Source of the DNA: Pyrenula massariospora
Taxonomy: Eukaryota > Ascomycota > Eurotiomycetes > Pyrenulales > Pyrenulaceae
Direction of reading: 5' to 3'
DNA: 64,000 nucleotides
NCBI GenBank assembly: GCA_021030905.1
Contig: JAGFMI010000004.1
Coordinates: 62,001-126,000 of the forward strand
Shown: positions 44,101 through 54,002 of the stretch, piece after piece
Layout of the letters: every line of letters starts with the position of its first letter
Position numbering within the stretch: position 1 is the first letter of the stretch
The notes under the pieces: generated by a model
The model's input: only the letters and a program-made list of their open reading frames with translations
Told to the model about the DNA's origin: nothing
The model's database searches: none
Position numbers and translations under genes: made by a program

Positions 44101-44763
44101 TTCGTCAAGCTCTGCACCCCCTTCTGCGCCATCGAGACCCGCTTGTGCTTCTTCTTCATCCTGAGCGTCGTAATCCGTAATTTTTTTGCCTAAATTCACA
44201 AGCTCGTTGAACTGCTTTGAAGTCATAGAAGTACCCATTAGATCATCTATCTCCTTTTTCTTGTCATAGTCCTTTAAAGCGTCATCTTTCAGATACTCAA
44301 GGACAGCATCTGCAGCGCTCCGAACTATCTCGTGGGATACATCGCCAAGCTGGTTTGCTGTAAGCGTAAGGATGAGATCATATGTAGCCCTCGTAGCTTG
44401 CGTTCTTGGTCTGTATCTGAGACCTTCGATCGAAGCGTCTCCGGCAGAGAGGACTCCAGCACCTCGGACCTGTGCAGGCTCGCCTCGCTTCCTCTTCCTT
44501 TGTTCCCTCTGCAGCACCTCCTCGCCTTCCCGTATTGAGCCACGCTCTACGTCTTGTGGACCAGCCAATTTCTTTTTCTGCTTCGGCGCGTCTTCTTTGC
44601 CTGTCCGGGAGCCCATATCTCGAATGTTGATGCGACCAGCAAGTGATTCAGGATCACCGGTGACTTCATCATTGCGACGGGTAACAAATCGACGGTCCGC
44701 CTGGAGGACCAGGTTGGACATCGCCGAATATTTGTACTGCGAGACATTGTTGGGATCGGCCAT
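38107..44763 (-). CDS. BRR2: Pre-mRNA-splicing helicase BRR2 (2218 aa)
   Basis: U5 snRNP RNA helicase that unwinds U4/U6 during spliceosome activation. It is one uninterrupted ORF of 2218 codons from the ATG at 44761-44763, close to the usual family length. The N-terminal 480 residues are charged and helical with acidic patches. Cassette 1 has CAPTGSGKTNVAM (Walker A), IIDEIHLLHDDRGPV (DEIH box), GLSATLPNYRDVA, FVHSRKETAKTA and QMLGRAGRPQYDT, then a Sec63 unit. Cassette 2 has GAPTGGGKTVCAE, IADELHMMGGSEG (DELH, as expected for the degenerate second cassette), GLSVSLSNARD and QMFGRAARP, then a second Sec63 unit. The C-terminus is acidic (DEDEESDE). No frameshift or missing motif was seen. Confidence 0.97.
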   Translation of the reverse strand: MADPNNVSQYKYSAMSNLVLQADRRFVTRRNDEVTGDPESLAGRINIRDMGSRTGKEDAPKQKKKLAGPQDVERGSIREGEEVLQREQRKRKRGEPAQVRGAGVLSAGDASIEGLRYRPRTQATRATYDLILTLTANQLGDVSHEIVRSAADAVLEYLKDDALKDYDKKKEIDDLMGTSMTSKQFNELVNLGKKITDYDAQDEEEAQAGLDGAEGGAELDERQGVAVVFDESDEDEEGGAATFEVRDEADASSDDEQDREDADRLQGDDYRASDNGDLSGEELTIDAVAGGPVSRTRKDRAQVAIPVHEIDAYWLQRQVGSVYTDAHEQQMKSQDALRVLSGLSEDGEDLSLRDIENDLMEVFNYEEPDLVGKLVANRERIVWVTRWRRAVEDEEAKTSIEKMMAEAGHQSLLEELLGKGVRYEEENADRPPKKMKMDLMDIDIPSAATNGTGKTEDKDGALVGGLEPRRLINLQNMVFEQGNHLMTNPNVKLPTGSTKRTFKGYEEIHVPAPKAKREAGEKNIPTSELPDWARQGFGTAKELNRIQTRCYPTAFHNDGNMLICAPTGSGKTNVAMLTMLREIGKHRNPETGEIMLDDFKIVYIAPLKALVQEQVGNFGARLATYGIRVSELTGDRQLTKQQIADTQVIVTTPEKWDVITRKATDTSYTRLVRLIIIDEIHLLHDDRGPVLESIVSRTIRKIEQLGDPVRIIGLSATLPNYRDVASFLRVDPSTGLFHFDGSFRPCPLKQEFIGVTDKKAIKQLKTMNDVCYTKVLEQVGANRNQMLIFVHSRKETAKTAKYIRDKAVEMETIGQILRSDAASRQYLAENAETVNDANLKDIMPYGFGIHHAGMTLADRTTVQELFADGSLQVLVCTATLAWGVNLPAHTVIIKGTQVYSPEKGSWVELSPQDVLQMLGRAGRPQYDTFGEGIIITSQTEMQYYLSLMNQQLPIESQLMSKLADNLNAEVVLGNVRNRDEGVEWLGYTYLFVRMLRSPGLYSVGADYGGDEALEQKRVDLIHSAATVLEKAGLVRYEKVTGKLQSTELGRIASHYYITHNSMLTYNHHLQPMITNVELFRIFALSDEFKYIPIRQDEKLELAKLLGRVPIPVKESIEEPQAKVNVLLQAYISRLKLEGLALMADLVYVTQSAGRILRAIFEIALKKGWASVAKTALDLCKMAEKRMWPTMTPLRQFPTCPRDIIQKAERMEVPWSSYFDLDPPRMGELLGVPRAGRTVCDLVSKFPRLDVQAQVQPITRSMLRMELTIMPNFTWDDALHGGAETFWVMVEDCDGEEILFHDQFLLRREFAVSEMNEHLVNFTVPITEPMPPNYFITIVSDRWMHSVTRVPVSFQRLILPERFPPHTPLLDMQLVPIQALKRKDYQALFSGWNHFNKIQTQVFKSLYEADENVFLGAPTGGGKTVCAEFALLRHWKDADTAGKAVYIAPFQELVDIQLADWQKRLASIAGGKTISKLVGETTADLKILDRADLVLATPSQWDVISRAWQRRKNVQNVKLFIADELHMMGGSEGYIYEVIVSRMHYIALQTESNMRIIGLSVSLSNARDVGEWLGANKHTIFNFSPHIRPVPLELHLQSFTIPHFPSLMMAMARPSYTSIIQLSPEKPALLFVPSRKQVRSTALDLLSACIVDENEDRFLHASIEEITPLLDHIKERALAESITHGIGYYHEALSLGDKRIVSHLFKIGAIQVLLASRDVCWEINLTAHLVIVMNTQYFDGREHRYIDYPISEVLQMFGRAARPQEDKTSKGVLMVPAVKREYYKKFLNEALPIESQLQLYLHDAFVTEISSRVISSTQDAVDWTTYTYFYRRLLANPSYYGLSDVSHEGLSTHLSELVENTLKELAEAKIVDLDEEDDSVSALNPAQIAAYYNISFITMQTFLMSLTPKTRLKALLEIVTSATEFESIQVRRHEDQILRRIYERVPVKMSQPVYGSPHFKAFVLLQAHFSRLQLPIDLAKDQEMIVGKVLNLLSACVDVLSSEGHLNAMSAMDMSQMVVQALWDRDSPLLQIPHFSPRVVQAVGEFGIKDVIEFMDAMDPTENSDFPELVKAMGFENKQLAEVADFTNNRYPSVELDFQVLDEDSITAGAPAYIQVKVDREFDGEGEPDTTVHAPFYPGTKMENWWLVVGEDATKSLLAVKRVTIGKSLNTKLEFVVPTAGEHEFTLYLMSDSYMGVDQDPTFKVTAAEGMDEDEESDE

Positions 44764-45081
44764 TTCGACACGCGTAATTCAACCTTGAGGGAGAGATGGG
44801 CGGCTGAGTCGTTGCTTCGACTTCGACGTAGGGTGTGTGAGGACTAGTTAGTGATGTAGCGTAGCCCTCAAAGGCATCTTCCAAGGTCCAGAGGAAAGTA
44901 GAAGACTTAACATGAAAGCAGCGGAAGGAGCCTAATATCTTGAGGCAAGCCAATATCAAAAGAGTGGCAGGCTGGCAGGGATGGTGTTGAGGCGATTTTT
45001 GGCCTGCACAGATAGCTCCGTCAAAAGTTGCGGGACCTCCTTCCCCACGTTTTCAGGAGTTGGAGAGCCTCACCCAGAGCA
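44764..45081. promoter_or_regulatory. Divergent promoter of BRR2 and MSH1
   Basis: 318 bp separate the two start codons. An in-frame extension of MSH1 to 45028 exists but lacks a better initiator. No clear TATA box. Function is inferred from position. Confidence 0.5.
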
Positions 45082-48000
45082 ATGCAGGCCGCGTTCGTTG
45101 CGCGCCGCCAAACATGGATCTCTCCTTGTCCTCGGCAAGCATTGGAGTTTTCTCAGAGAAAGGCTATATCTGTAACAGGTCCTCGGCACCGATGCATTCG
45201 TCCCACGGCTTGTCGGCTGCCTCTGCAGCTCGTTCGCGGCGCAAAATCCCAGGTGTCCAATGTCAAAGACCTCCCGCAAGGACCGGTGGGAGGCCAGCAA
45301 GCACCAGAGCGAGAAGAGAGCGCCCGAGTATACCCTCAAGTTGTCCAAGGGGCTCTCAACAACATGATCAAGTTTAGGAATTGTGTCGTCCTCACCAGAG
45401 TGGGCAACTTTTATGAGGTCAGCGCATGTGTCAATAGGCCACGTTACTCAAGGATTAACGGCTCTATAGTTATATTTCGACCAAGCCGAGCGCTATGGCC
45501 CCTTACTCAGTCTTAAAGTCGCCTACAAAAAGACTACAAGCGGCGGTCCGGTCGCCATGGTGAGTGGGTGGTCTGTACTAGTCAAGAAATGCAACTGAGT
45601 CTTTTGCACAGGCAGGATTCCCGTTCTGGCAGCTCGATCGTTACCTCAAAATGCTAGTACAGGACATGAATAAGTATGTTGCTATAAGCGAAGAGTTCCC
45701 AAATACGGCAGTTGGCAAAGCTAAGAGCGGTGGAAATCTTTTTGATCGAAGGGTTCAAAGAGTGGTAACACCGGGAACACTAATTGACGAAACGTTTCTC
45801 GATCCTTACAGGAACAACTTCCTGTTATCTGTTTTCTTGAAACATAAAGGTGCGGCCGAAAATATTCAGGAGGATGCTGAGGTCGACATCAAGACTCTAT
45901 CCAACAATTCAATGGGTCTCGCCTGGCTTGATCTTTCCACAGGAGACTTTTACACGCAGGCGACCTCCGTTGCATTCTTAGCCGCATCTATCGCCCGAAT
46001 AGCTCCACGAGAGATTATTGTGGAGCCATTGGTTGCAGAATTATTTTCCAGAAACGCGGCAAAAAATTTGGGAATTGCTGGCGAATTATTCACTTCACAT
46101 GTTTCATCTTCCCAATTTCACCTTATGTCCGACTGGAACAACCTGCTGGAGAATCCTATACCGGAAGACGCGGAATCTATTTTCTTGATAGAAGAGAAAT
46201 TGGCAGGTCACAATTTGCTCGATTATGTGAGCAACAGATTGCAAGGTCTAGAGATGAAGTTACAACCCCCTCATCGGCGACCACAGGACGAATCTATGGT
46301 TATTGATAGCAATGCCATCCGAGGTCTAGAGCTATTGCAGACGGCTCGAGACGGGCTTGGGAAGGGCAGCCTTATCTTTGCTATTCGACGAACAAGCACA
46401 AGCGGTGGACAGCGATTGCTCCGGAACAGACTAACATCGCCCTCTACTTCGATCATCGAGATCCAACAACGCCTAGACTTGGTCGAGGCCTTCCTCAGAG
46501 ACGAGAGACTTCGGGAACAAATCATCGAGTACCTCGAAGAGACCTATGACGTTGCACGGCTTGTGAACAAGTTCCCAATGAACAAAGGGGAGGTTGACGA
46601 CTTGCTAGACTTATCTCGCGCAATCATTGCAGCACAGAAGATCTCCGACGTTATGGTCGCTGCGGCTGCCAGGGGAGACGAGTCGCATCCCATTTCCTCT
46701 TACACCGAAAATGAGCTAAATCAGTCGAAGAGTCTACAATCACTCTGTGCACGTCTTGAGCTTCAAGAAGCAGTACTGCTAGCTAGACGCATCGCTGAAG
46801 CTGTAGACGAGGAAGGACTTGCACGTAAACAGCGAGGTGAAGCAGACGAAGCCGCTGATGTGGCAGCAATGGCACAAGACGCTCTAGCGATTGAAGGTAT
46901 GGCGGCGGAACAAGATTTGCTACCAAAAAAGGTCTACAAAAGAGCGGCGAGAGCAGGAGATCGACGGAGTTTTGAGCCAGAAGGCGAAGAGACTTGGATT
47001 ATGAGGAGCTCTGCGAGCGAGGTACTTGCTGGCTGTCATGGTCAACTAGAGGCGCTTCGAGAGAGGAAAAGCACGCTTGAACAAGAGTTGAGAGAAAAGG
47101 GCAAGTCCTCAAGTCTTACGTTAAAATGGTCGCCTGGACTTGGCTATTTCTGCCATTTAAAAAGTGGGAGCAAGAAGACGATTGAATTGTTGGAAGGCAG
47201 ACAGGTATCGTCCACAAAAACAACTCAATCGGCATACGTTCCAGCATGGACTCAACTGGGGATCGAGCTGGACCATATCAAGTGGCAGATTCGGGCAGAG
47301 GAACAACGCATATTTGCCGATCTGCGAGGAGAGGTCATCAAAGGCCTGGTGAAGCTCCGCCGTGCGGCCACCGTACTTGATGAGCTTGACGTGTCGTGCG
47401 GCTTTGCCGTCCTAGCACAAGAAAAAAGGCTCGTGAGACCAACTTTGAACAACTCTACCAGTCATCGCATCATTGGCGGCCGACACCCTACCGTCGAAAC
47501 CGGACTCGAAGAGAATGGCCGTACTTTTGTTAGCAACGATCTTTTGCTGGGAGACCAAGAGAGAGTGTGGCTTGTCACAGGGCCCAACATGGCAGGCAAA
47601 AGCACATTTCTACGCCAAAACGCACTGATCTCCATCATGGCGCAAATGGGCTCCTTTGTACCAGCCGGCTTCGCAGAGATTGGCATTGTTGACAAAATCT
47701 TCAGCCGGATCGGCGCCGCAGATGATTTGGTCCGGGAGCAGTCTACCTTTATGCTGGAGATGGTCGAAACGGCCACGATCCTCAGGGATGCAACGCCACG
47801 GTCATTTGTAATCATGGATGAAGTTGGCCGCGGTACTACTCCTGAAGATGGGACGGCCATTGGATATGCATGTCTGCACCACCTGTATCACGTGAATAAA
47901 TGCCGAACACTATTCGCGACTCATTTCCATGCCTTAGCAGACATGACCATGGAACTGCCCTCGCTAGGCCGGTATTGTACAGATATCCAAGAGGAAGAAG

Positions 48001-48209
48001 ATGGTCGATTTCACTTCTCTCGAAAGCTAAAGAAAGGTGTAAATCGACAGTCGCATGCATTGAAGGTTGCTCGGCTAGCTGGGCTACCGGAGCAGGTGCT
48101 GCAAGTGGCGACGAGAGCTTTGGAGCGTTCGTCTTCATTAAAACTGGCCGATGTGGATGCAATACAGTCTCAAGAAGTAGCTGCAAATCAAGTTGCATCA
48201 GTTGGATAA
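45082..48209 (+). CDS. MSH1: Mitochondrial MutS homologue MSH1 (1007 aa)
   Basis: Three exons: 45082-45417, 45470-45559 and 45612-48209, with two 52-nt introns, both phase 0. The N-terminus (MQAAFVARRQTWISPCPRQAL) is Arg/Ser/Ala-rich with few acidic residues, a probable mitochondrial presequence. The mismatch-recognition domain reads FRNCVVLTRVGNFYE | LYFDQAERYGPLLSLKVA, with the intron placed inside the conserved GxFYE motif region. Connector and lever domains follow (GLELLQTARDGLGKGSL, TSTSGGQRLLRNRL). The ATPase domain carries TGPNMAGKSTFLRQ (Walker A), ADDLVREQSTFMLEM, VIMDEVGRGTTPEDG (Walker B) and LFATHFHAL. The family repairs or stabilises mitochondrial DNA. No GIY-YIG nuclease tail is present, as in other fungal MSH1 proteins. 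Confidence 0.95.
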
Positions 48210-49362
48210 AAGTTATGGGGAAAAATTGGCGTGGAATTTTGCCAGCGACCAGGCATCTTGATCATGTCTCGGTACTTTGGACTTCGGTTGATACCCCTTC
48301 GGCATGGTTTGCGAATGGACGGCCTATTTGTGTATTAGAAGCTGGAAAACTTGCCTCTAAATGTAGAATCGATATCCTTTTCTCTTTGCTACGAGAATAT
48401 CAGCATTACTGTCGTAATTAGCGGTAGTGTCTGCAAGATCAGCAATTCCCACTCAACATAGTCTCCAATATTTTAAACATCCTGACATTAACATATTCAC
48501 TCTCCCCACACTGCGCCATAGAATATTCAAGAACAGCGACCGAGTGACTATTATCTTCCTTTACGCTTCGGCCATGTCCATCTCCCGTTTCTTACAACTT
48601 CATTCACATTTCATGAAACCAATAACGCAGACAAGAACTATTGTTTCACGTAAAAGACTCGTATGTCAGCCAAGCATTGCTTGTAAATATTCTTTCAGTC
48701 ACACCGCCATACTCTCCGGCACCATGTTTTAAGAGCTTTAGGCAGTCCAATCTGTACGCCTTCTTGATTCCTACTTGGAAGTACCCAAGTAAAAAGGATC
48801 GCTGCAGTGGAATATTTGGTACATGCCAGAATTGTTGTATGAGCTCTTAGACAGGCGACCATCCCCCGCCAACAAGACCCATAAACACCTATGCGAGTCA
48901 AGAGCTATATCACATGTAAGACCCTGAATAGCCACCTCAACAACGCGAGCTTTCAATATCAGACTTATAGAAATGGAAAATTTTTTGGTGTCATTCCTGA
49001 TCTACTCCCCCGCATCAGAAAGACAAGATTAGATAGGACAGCTTGAGATTCCTCTTCAATCGCCAAAGATTAAAGCCACGAGTGTATAGCAATTTTGTAC
49101 AAAACTATTTTCTCTCTCAGACTAGAAAACCCGCTGGTTGATGCGGTCTTTGTCATGCTTCACACCAAAGCACCCTATTCTGCTACAGCCCACCCTGTCT
49201 CCCCAATGACTTCCCTGGCCATCTTCCGATCCGGCAAACACACCCACCCACCGAGGGAAAACCTCAAGAAGTACGCCAGGTATTGCTCTTTAGATATCCA
49301 TCACCCCGGCCACATGCTGGTGCTACCTAGCCCCTTTCAACCTCCCTATCACGGAGCGAGGT
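48210..49362. other. Intergenic region between convergent genes
   Basis: 1.15 kb with AT-rich sequence and short ORFs only. It presumably holds the 3' ends of MSH1 and the PWWP gene. Confidence 0.5.
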
Positions 49363-51369
49363 TTACGTTGCGGCCTGCACCGCAGACTTCTCCGTCTCAC
49401 TCTCCCCTTTATTCGCAGTAACAGAAGCAGGCTCTGCCGAAGTATCTACCAGCACATTTTTGGTTTCCGCAGCATCCGCCATCTTGCTGTCTGCATCACC
49501 CGTCGGCACGGCAGGAGTTTCTACTTTTTCTTTACCCGCTGCTTCTTCTTCTTCGGTGTGGACGCCATTGGTAGTAGGCTTATCCGCTGCTGGTGACTCC
49601 TTGCCCGCTGGTGCTGCTGAGGCGGGAGCCGGCTCTGTCCCAAGGAGAGAGTTCCATTTGCTCAAGAGCTCATGTGACCGGTGGCGGAACTGGAATTCCT
49701 CGTCTTTAGGGATCGAGTCTAATTTGATGACAGCTTTCAGGACTTTGTTGATTTTGGTGGTCCGGATAATGCTGACTTCGAGGTCTCCGTATTCTTCAAG
49801 TTTCTTGATAAAATTGGACATAGCCTGCATCTCGCTCTCCTGGGGCATTTGGTCGCGCGTCAAAAAGCCCTTTTGAAGCTTATGGCGGAGGAATAAGACT
49901 ATAGAGCATGAGTACTTAGCGTAGGCAAAGCATCGCTATAGCTCACCTTCTTTCTCCTTTTTCTGTAAGGCCTGCTCTGGAGTAAGTTTCTCTTCAACCT
50001 TAGCCTCTGGCTCATCATCGCTGCCGGCAACTTTGGATTTCTTGGCTGAAGGCTTCGATTTTTGGGACTTCTCCTTGGTCTTCTTCGTCGAGTCTGCAGA
50101 AGCCGGAGCCTTGGGAGTTGTCAGCTTCAACTTGGTCCCTGTCTTGGGGGTCTTCGCAGGCTGGAAGGGTTCATATCAGTGTCCTGAATTGAAGGGTTAT
50201 CTCAACGTTTGACAGCCCGCCAACTCACCTTTTCAGATTCAATGTCGCTGTCAGCAGTCTTTCGCTTCCTGGAACCCTTTGTTTTGGGTGTTGCTCCATC
50301 ATCCTCGGCATCTTCCATCTCCACGTCTTCATTGTCTATACTCTTCCGTTTCTTCTTTTTCTCTTCCCGGGCAGCCTTCGCAGCGTCCCGGGCTTCTCTA
50401 CGTTCAAGGTCCTCCTGCATCGCCTTTTGGTGGTCCCTTAGCATATCTTTGAAGTGCTGTAGACCGTGTTTCTCAGATGCGACTTGGTAAGCCTGAAGAA
50501 GCGCCTTGGTCTTGCCCTTTTCTCCCTTTTCAGCCACCTCTTTACATTCATCAGGGTCAAGAGGAGTAAGCTCGGTGTTCGGAATCCACGCGCTGGTAGC
50601 AATAATAGTCAGTTGATTGATGAGGCAGGCTGAATGAAGAGGACAAATGGACTTAACGTACAATTCATTCGTATGGAGAAACATAATCGGAAACGTTCGT
50701 TCCCACACTCGTTTGCCACCGTCAGCGTAGTTCTCTTTGAACGTTCCATCTTGCTGCTTCGTAGTTACGGGGCGCGTGCTGAGTAGTGACGTTGGTAGCA
50801 TCTCCTCGTCGCAGATGACGGATGGCCATGGAGGATAGCTCTTAAGCCTGGCAAAGTAGTATTCCCCGGGCTGTGCATCCAAATGTGTCACTTTCTGTGA
50901 CGACTTCTTCTTATTGAGCTTCTTTGATTTGTGCTCAGGCACACCCCCTGTAGATTTCCGCTTGCCGTTGGCTTGCTTCTTGGTCGAAGCAGGCGTACCA
51001 TTGAGTTCCGACGGTTGGGTCTCTGAAGTATGAGTTGGGTCTGCCTTTTGTGACGCGTCCGCCATCTCCGTATCCTCAGGCTCGGCGACAGGGGTCGCCG
51101 TGGGTTGGTCCTCAGTTTTACCGTTTAGTTCGGTTGCTAGAGGAGCTTCCGCGTTAGACTCATACAGCCGCACAAGAAAGTTATCGGTAAAAGAGTGCAG
51201 ACATACCTCTGTGGCTCTGACCTTGAGCTATTTTTGATGTCGCGGTCGATGCCTGCAAGCCACCAGACATGGCCGGGTTTTCTTGCGTGACAGGGTTCGG
51301 GACGTCGGGTTGATGCGCTGCCATTGATGGAAGTGCTTGGGTAGAGTCGGCTGTAGCAGTATCTGCCAT
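49363..51369 (-). CDS. PWWP-domain chromatin protein with TFIIS-N/LEDGF-like domain (586 aa)
   Basis: Five exons: 51369-51207, 51145-50662, 50592-50229, 50160-49947 and 49898-49363, with introns of 61, 69, 68 and 48 nt; phases agree throughout. Residues 1-125 are disordered. The PWWP domain starts near residue 145 with GEYYFARLKSYPPWPSVI (PPWP variant of the motif) and continues to NEFAWIPNTELTPLD, formed across an intron. A Lys/Glu-rich coiled and basic stretch follows (AREEKKKKRKS, then KKTKEKSQKSKPSAKKSK). Exon 5 starts VLFLRHKLQKGFL and continues MSNFIKKLEEYGDLEVSIIRTTKINKVLKAVIKL, a helical bundle typical of TFIIS-N/IBD domains. The layout resembles LEDGF/HRP proteins, which bind H3K36-methylated nucleosomes through PWWP. 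The tail is Ala/Glu/Thr-rich. The 69-nt intron is in frame and free of stops. Confidence 0.83.
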
Positions 51370-52505
51370 GGCGAAAGCGGATCAGAGATGAAGGTTGCGT
51401 TCGTTGTCGGGGTAGAGATGATGGTAACGAGTGGATGACGTGAATTGGGTAGCAGACGTACACCCTTCCTCAAAATTAGCTAGAAGCCTGGTGAAACAAT
51501 ATTGGCAAGTGCACGTGGTTGAGATGACGATGTTGACGATGAAAGGAAGCGTGGGTGCGATTAAGTGAAGAGTGAAATGATGGAGAGGATGGAAAAAGCT
51601 GGCGCGTGGATGTGGACGGGAGGACTGTTGTGCAGCTCCGCAGCGAAAGAAAAGTCAAGAGGAACGGAAACACTAGTCTTGCTGGAGACGCGAAATGGGC
51701 GCCAAGAACGGATTTTGAGTCGGCTGGTAGGGATGCAATCTCACCTGCCGTGTGCGAGTCGCGATGCTCCCACAGATGCGCGGCTGGAGGAGATGAAGCA
51801 GGGAGGACGGTGGAGCGGGATTATTGCACGTTGGAGCGGTTGCGAGGAGGAGGAGGAGATGAGGTGAGGGAAGGTTTTTGTATTGAGGTGGTGGAAGAGT
51901 GAGGAGAAGGGGGCAGGTGGAAGGTGCCGACCCCTACAGCGGGCCACGGGTGACGATGAGCCAAGTGCGTGTGCTCACCCTACCCAGCGCCGCCAGCCTC
52001 CGCTTTTGCCTCTACAGTGCTGCCTATCTACCGCTCTCTCACCGAGCTTGCGAACCACCCTCCAATGGCCATCACCTCGGCCTTCAACGCATTCATCTCC
52101 CTTCTGGTCTCAGTGTGGAGAGCTTCACCTTCCCAAATGCTCCCTGGGCATCTTGGCCATTCCACCCAAGACCACCGTTCCCTCAGTTAGGGAGCACTCA
52201 CGAGCTGCGCGTGACCAAGACCCTGACCGCCAGAAGAAAGAGCAGGAAAAGAGGTCGGTAGCTGAGGGCTCTCAAGGTCCAGAGGAGGCGCCGAGGACAC
52301 GGCCAGGGGAGGATCAGGGTTGTAGAATTAACGAGGCATGGGCGAGTAGAGTAAAATTGCCCAAGCCGGCCGTGTTAATGAGAAATCTGCAAAACTGGAA
52401 GAATGACCAAACGCGCCGCTAGTGATGCAAATGCGGGTATCATAGTTGGCTGAATCATGAAAGAGAAACCATTAAGAATCATCAGAATCGTCAGCAATGT
52501 TGTGT
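51370..52505. other. Intergenic region
   Basis: It contains a GA-rich stretch (51780-51930) and several overlapping plus-strand frames. The best ATG frame (51957-52261, MSQVRVLTLPSAAS...) has 101 codons without motifs. The charged frame ending at 52422 (..LQNWKNDQTRR) starts only at non-ATG codons. A small unrecognised gene is possible but unsupported. Confidence 0.35.
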
Positions 52506-54002
52506 TTAGTAGTCCAGCACTCCAGTGCCAATCACGGGCTCGCCGTCAGAATCGTCCTCGGGTTCGCGAACATGGACCTCAGTCGTTGATGGTTTATGTA
52601 TCCTAACCATCCATAGAAAGTAGTCTTCAAGCGGTAGGAGGTTGAGAAGAATAGCGTTTCCGTTCCATCCAAGGCAACAAACCATAGCTCCTGCAACAGC
52701 ATCAAGGATGAAATGGTTTGCGGTTGCTACGATGGCGACTAGGATCGAAAATGGGTACAGGAAGCCCACAAGCACGCAAAGAAGCCGACGCCAGGAGGGC
52801 AATATAATGCGAGGGGCCAGGCTTGGGTGAGATCGGTTGAAAAAGGGAAGAATGATGGCCTTAGATCGGCGATGTTGGGGTGGCAGAGGAATAGACATGA
52901 TAGTGAAGCCAATCATCAAGCTGTATCCGAAATGCAGAGAGGGCATTGCGGCTGCGCTATGGTCAGCACCTCCGGGTTGAGTAAGATAGAAATATGTCGC
53001 TCACCGTATTGGTTGCAAAAGCGGTTCTCCGTCCAGACACTACCTGCGCCAGCCTTGCCATGAACAGTATCCACAAATCCGTAACTTCGAGCTTTCTCAC
53101 CAATAGGTCCCGTCACAGATTGGTCGCTAAGCAGTCGCGGGGGCATGCAAGGCCAAAGTGTGAATACGATGAATGCTAAAAGATTGCAGACTGCCATCGT
53201 TCGCCTGCGAGCCTGATAAAGCTTAGGGCCAGCTGGCGAGCCGTCTACTTCCCCCATAGGCTTGCCAGGCTGCTGCTCTTGGAGACGATTTCTTGTGGTT
53301 GTGTAATAGTAAAGCCATACCAGGAATGCAATTGTACCAGGAATATGGATGAAGGAATACAGCCAGTTGGTCCAGGTCATGAGAGTGGGGTGTTTTATGA
53401 ACGCTTGTTGTATCGGAACTTCCCAGAAAACGCTCCATCGTTGCTCTAATTCGACTAATTGCAAAGCATGGTGGCGAGCTACATCAACGGTGCCTTCTTT
53501 GAGTGTTACAGCGGTAAGGGCTCGCCCAAGCTGATAAGTCTGGAGATCTGTAAGTGTACTATGCTTGAATGATGTGTAGAAGAGTTCTTACCCAATATAC
53601 CAGGGCCCAGTACCAACATTCAACAAGAAACGGAAACTTGCGGAGCAGGCGACTCAGCAAGCGACTCTCGAAGACTGCCATGTTCGGAGACAAAATACTT
53701 CCGTGCCACCCTAGTAGTCTGAGCTCACGTTGATGCCACGGTCCCTCCTGGGCAACCAGCAGAGAAGGCGATAGAGATCTTCCCTTGCTGGAGCCTAGCA
53801 AGCTGTCTTTCGCCGAGTCGCCAAATTCTGTGGGCTCGAGACTATCCAGCGATCCTTGTCGGCCTTGTTGGAATGACTGTCTAGGTGATTGCCATCGTGC
53901 TTTCCGCCTTGAGAAGGAAACATTAGTAGCTCGATTGATCCACGCTCCTCCGAAGAGGAGTACGATAACCACGAGGGGCTCAAGGAAAGCACCCGCTCCC
54001 AT
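52506..54002 (-). CDS. PAP2/Aur1-like multipass membrane phosphotransferase (463 aa)
   Basis: Three exons: 54002-53592, 53539-53005 and 52951-52506, with introns of 52 and 53 nt and correct phases. The ATG at 54002 begins MGAGAFLEPLVVIVLLFGGAW, the first membrane segment. Further upstream the frame has only a TTG. A cytosolic Ser/Arg-rich loop follows, then LVYWTYQLGRALTAVTL, IHIPGTIAFLVWLYYYTT and LLAFIVFTLWPCMPPRLL. The PAP2-type motifs are ENRFCNQYAAMPSLHFGYSL (catalytic-type His) and ATANHFILDAVAGA (second His and Asp). This matches fungal inositol-phosphotransferase/lipid phosphatase relatives of Aur1. Substrate assignment (sphingolipid versus other lipid phosphates) is not possible here. 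The C-terminus is acidic. Confidence 0.83.
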
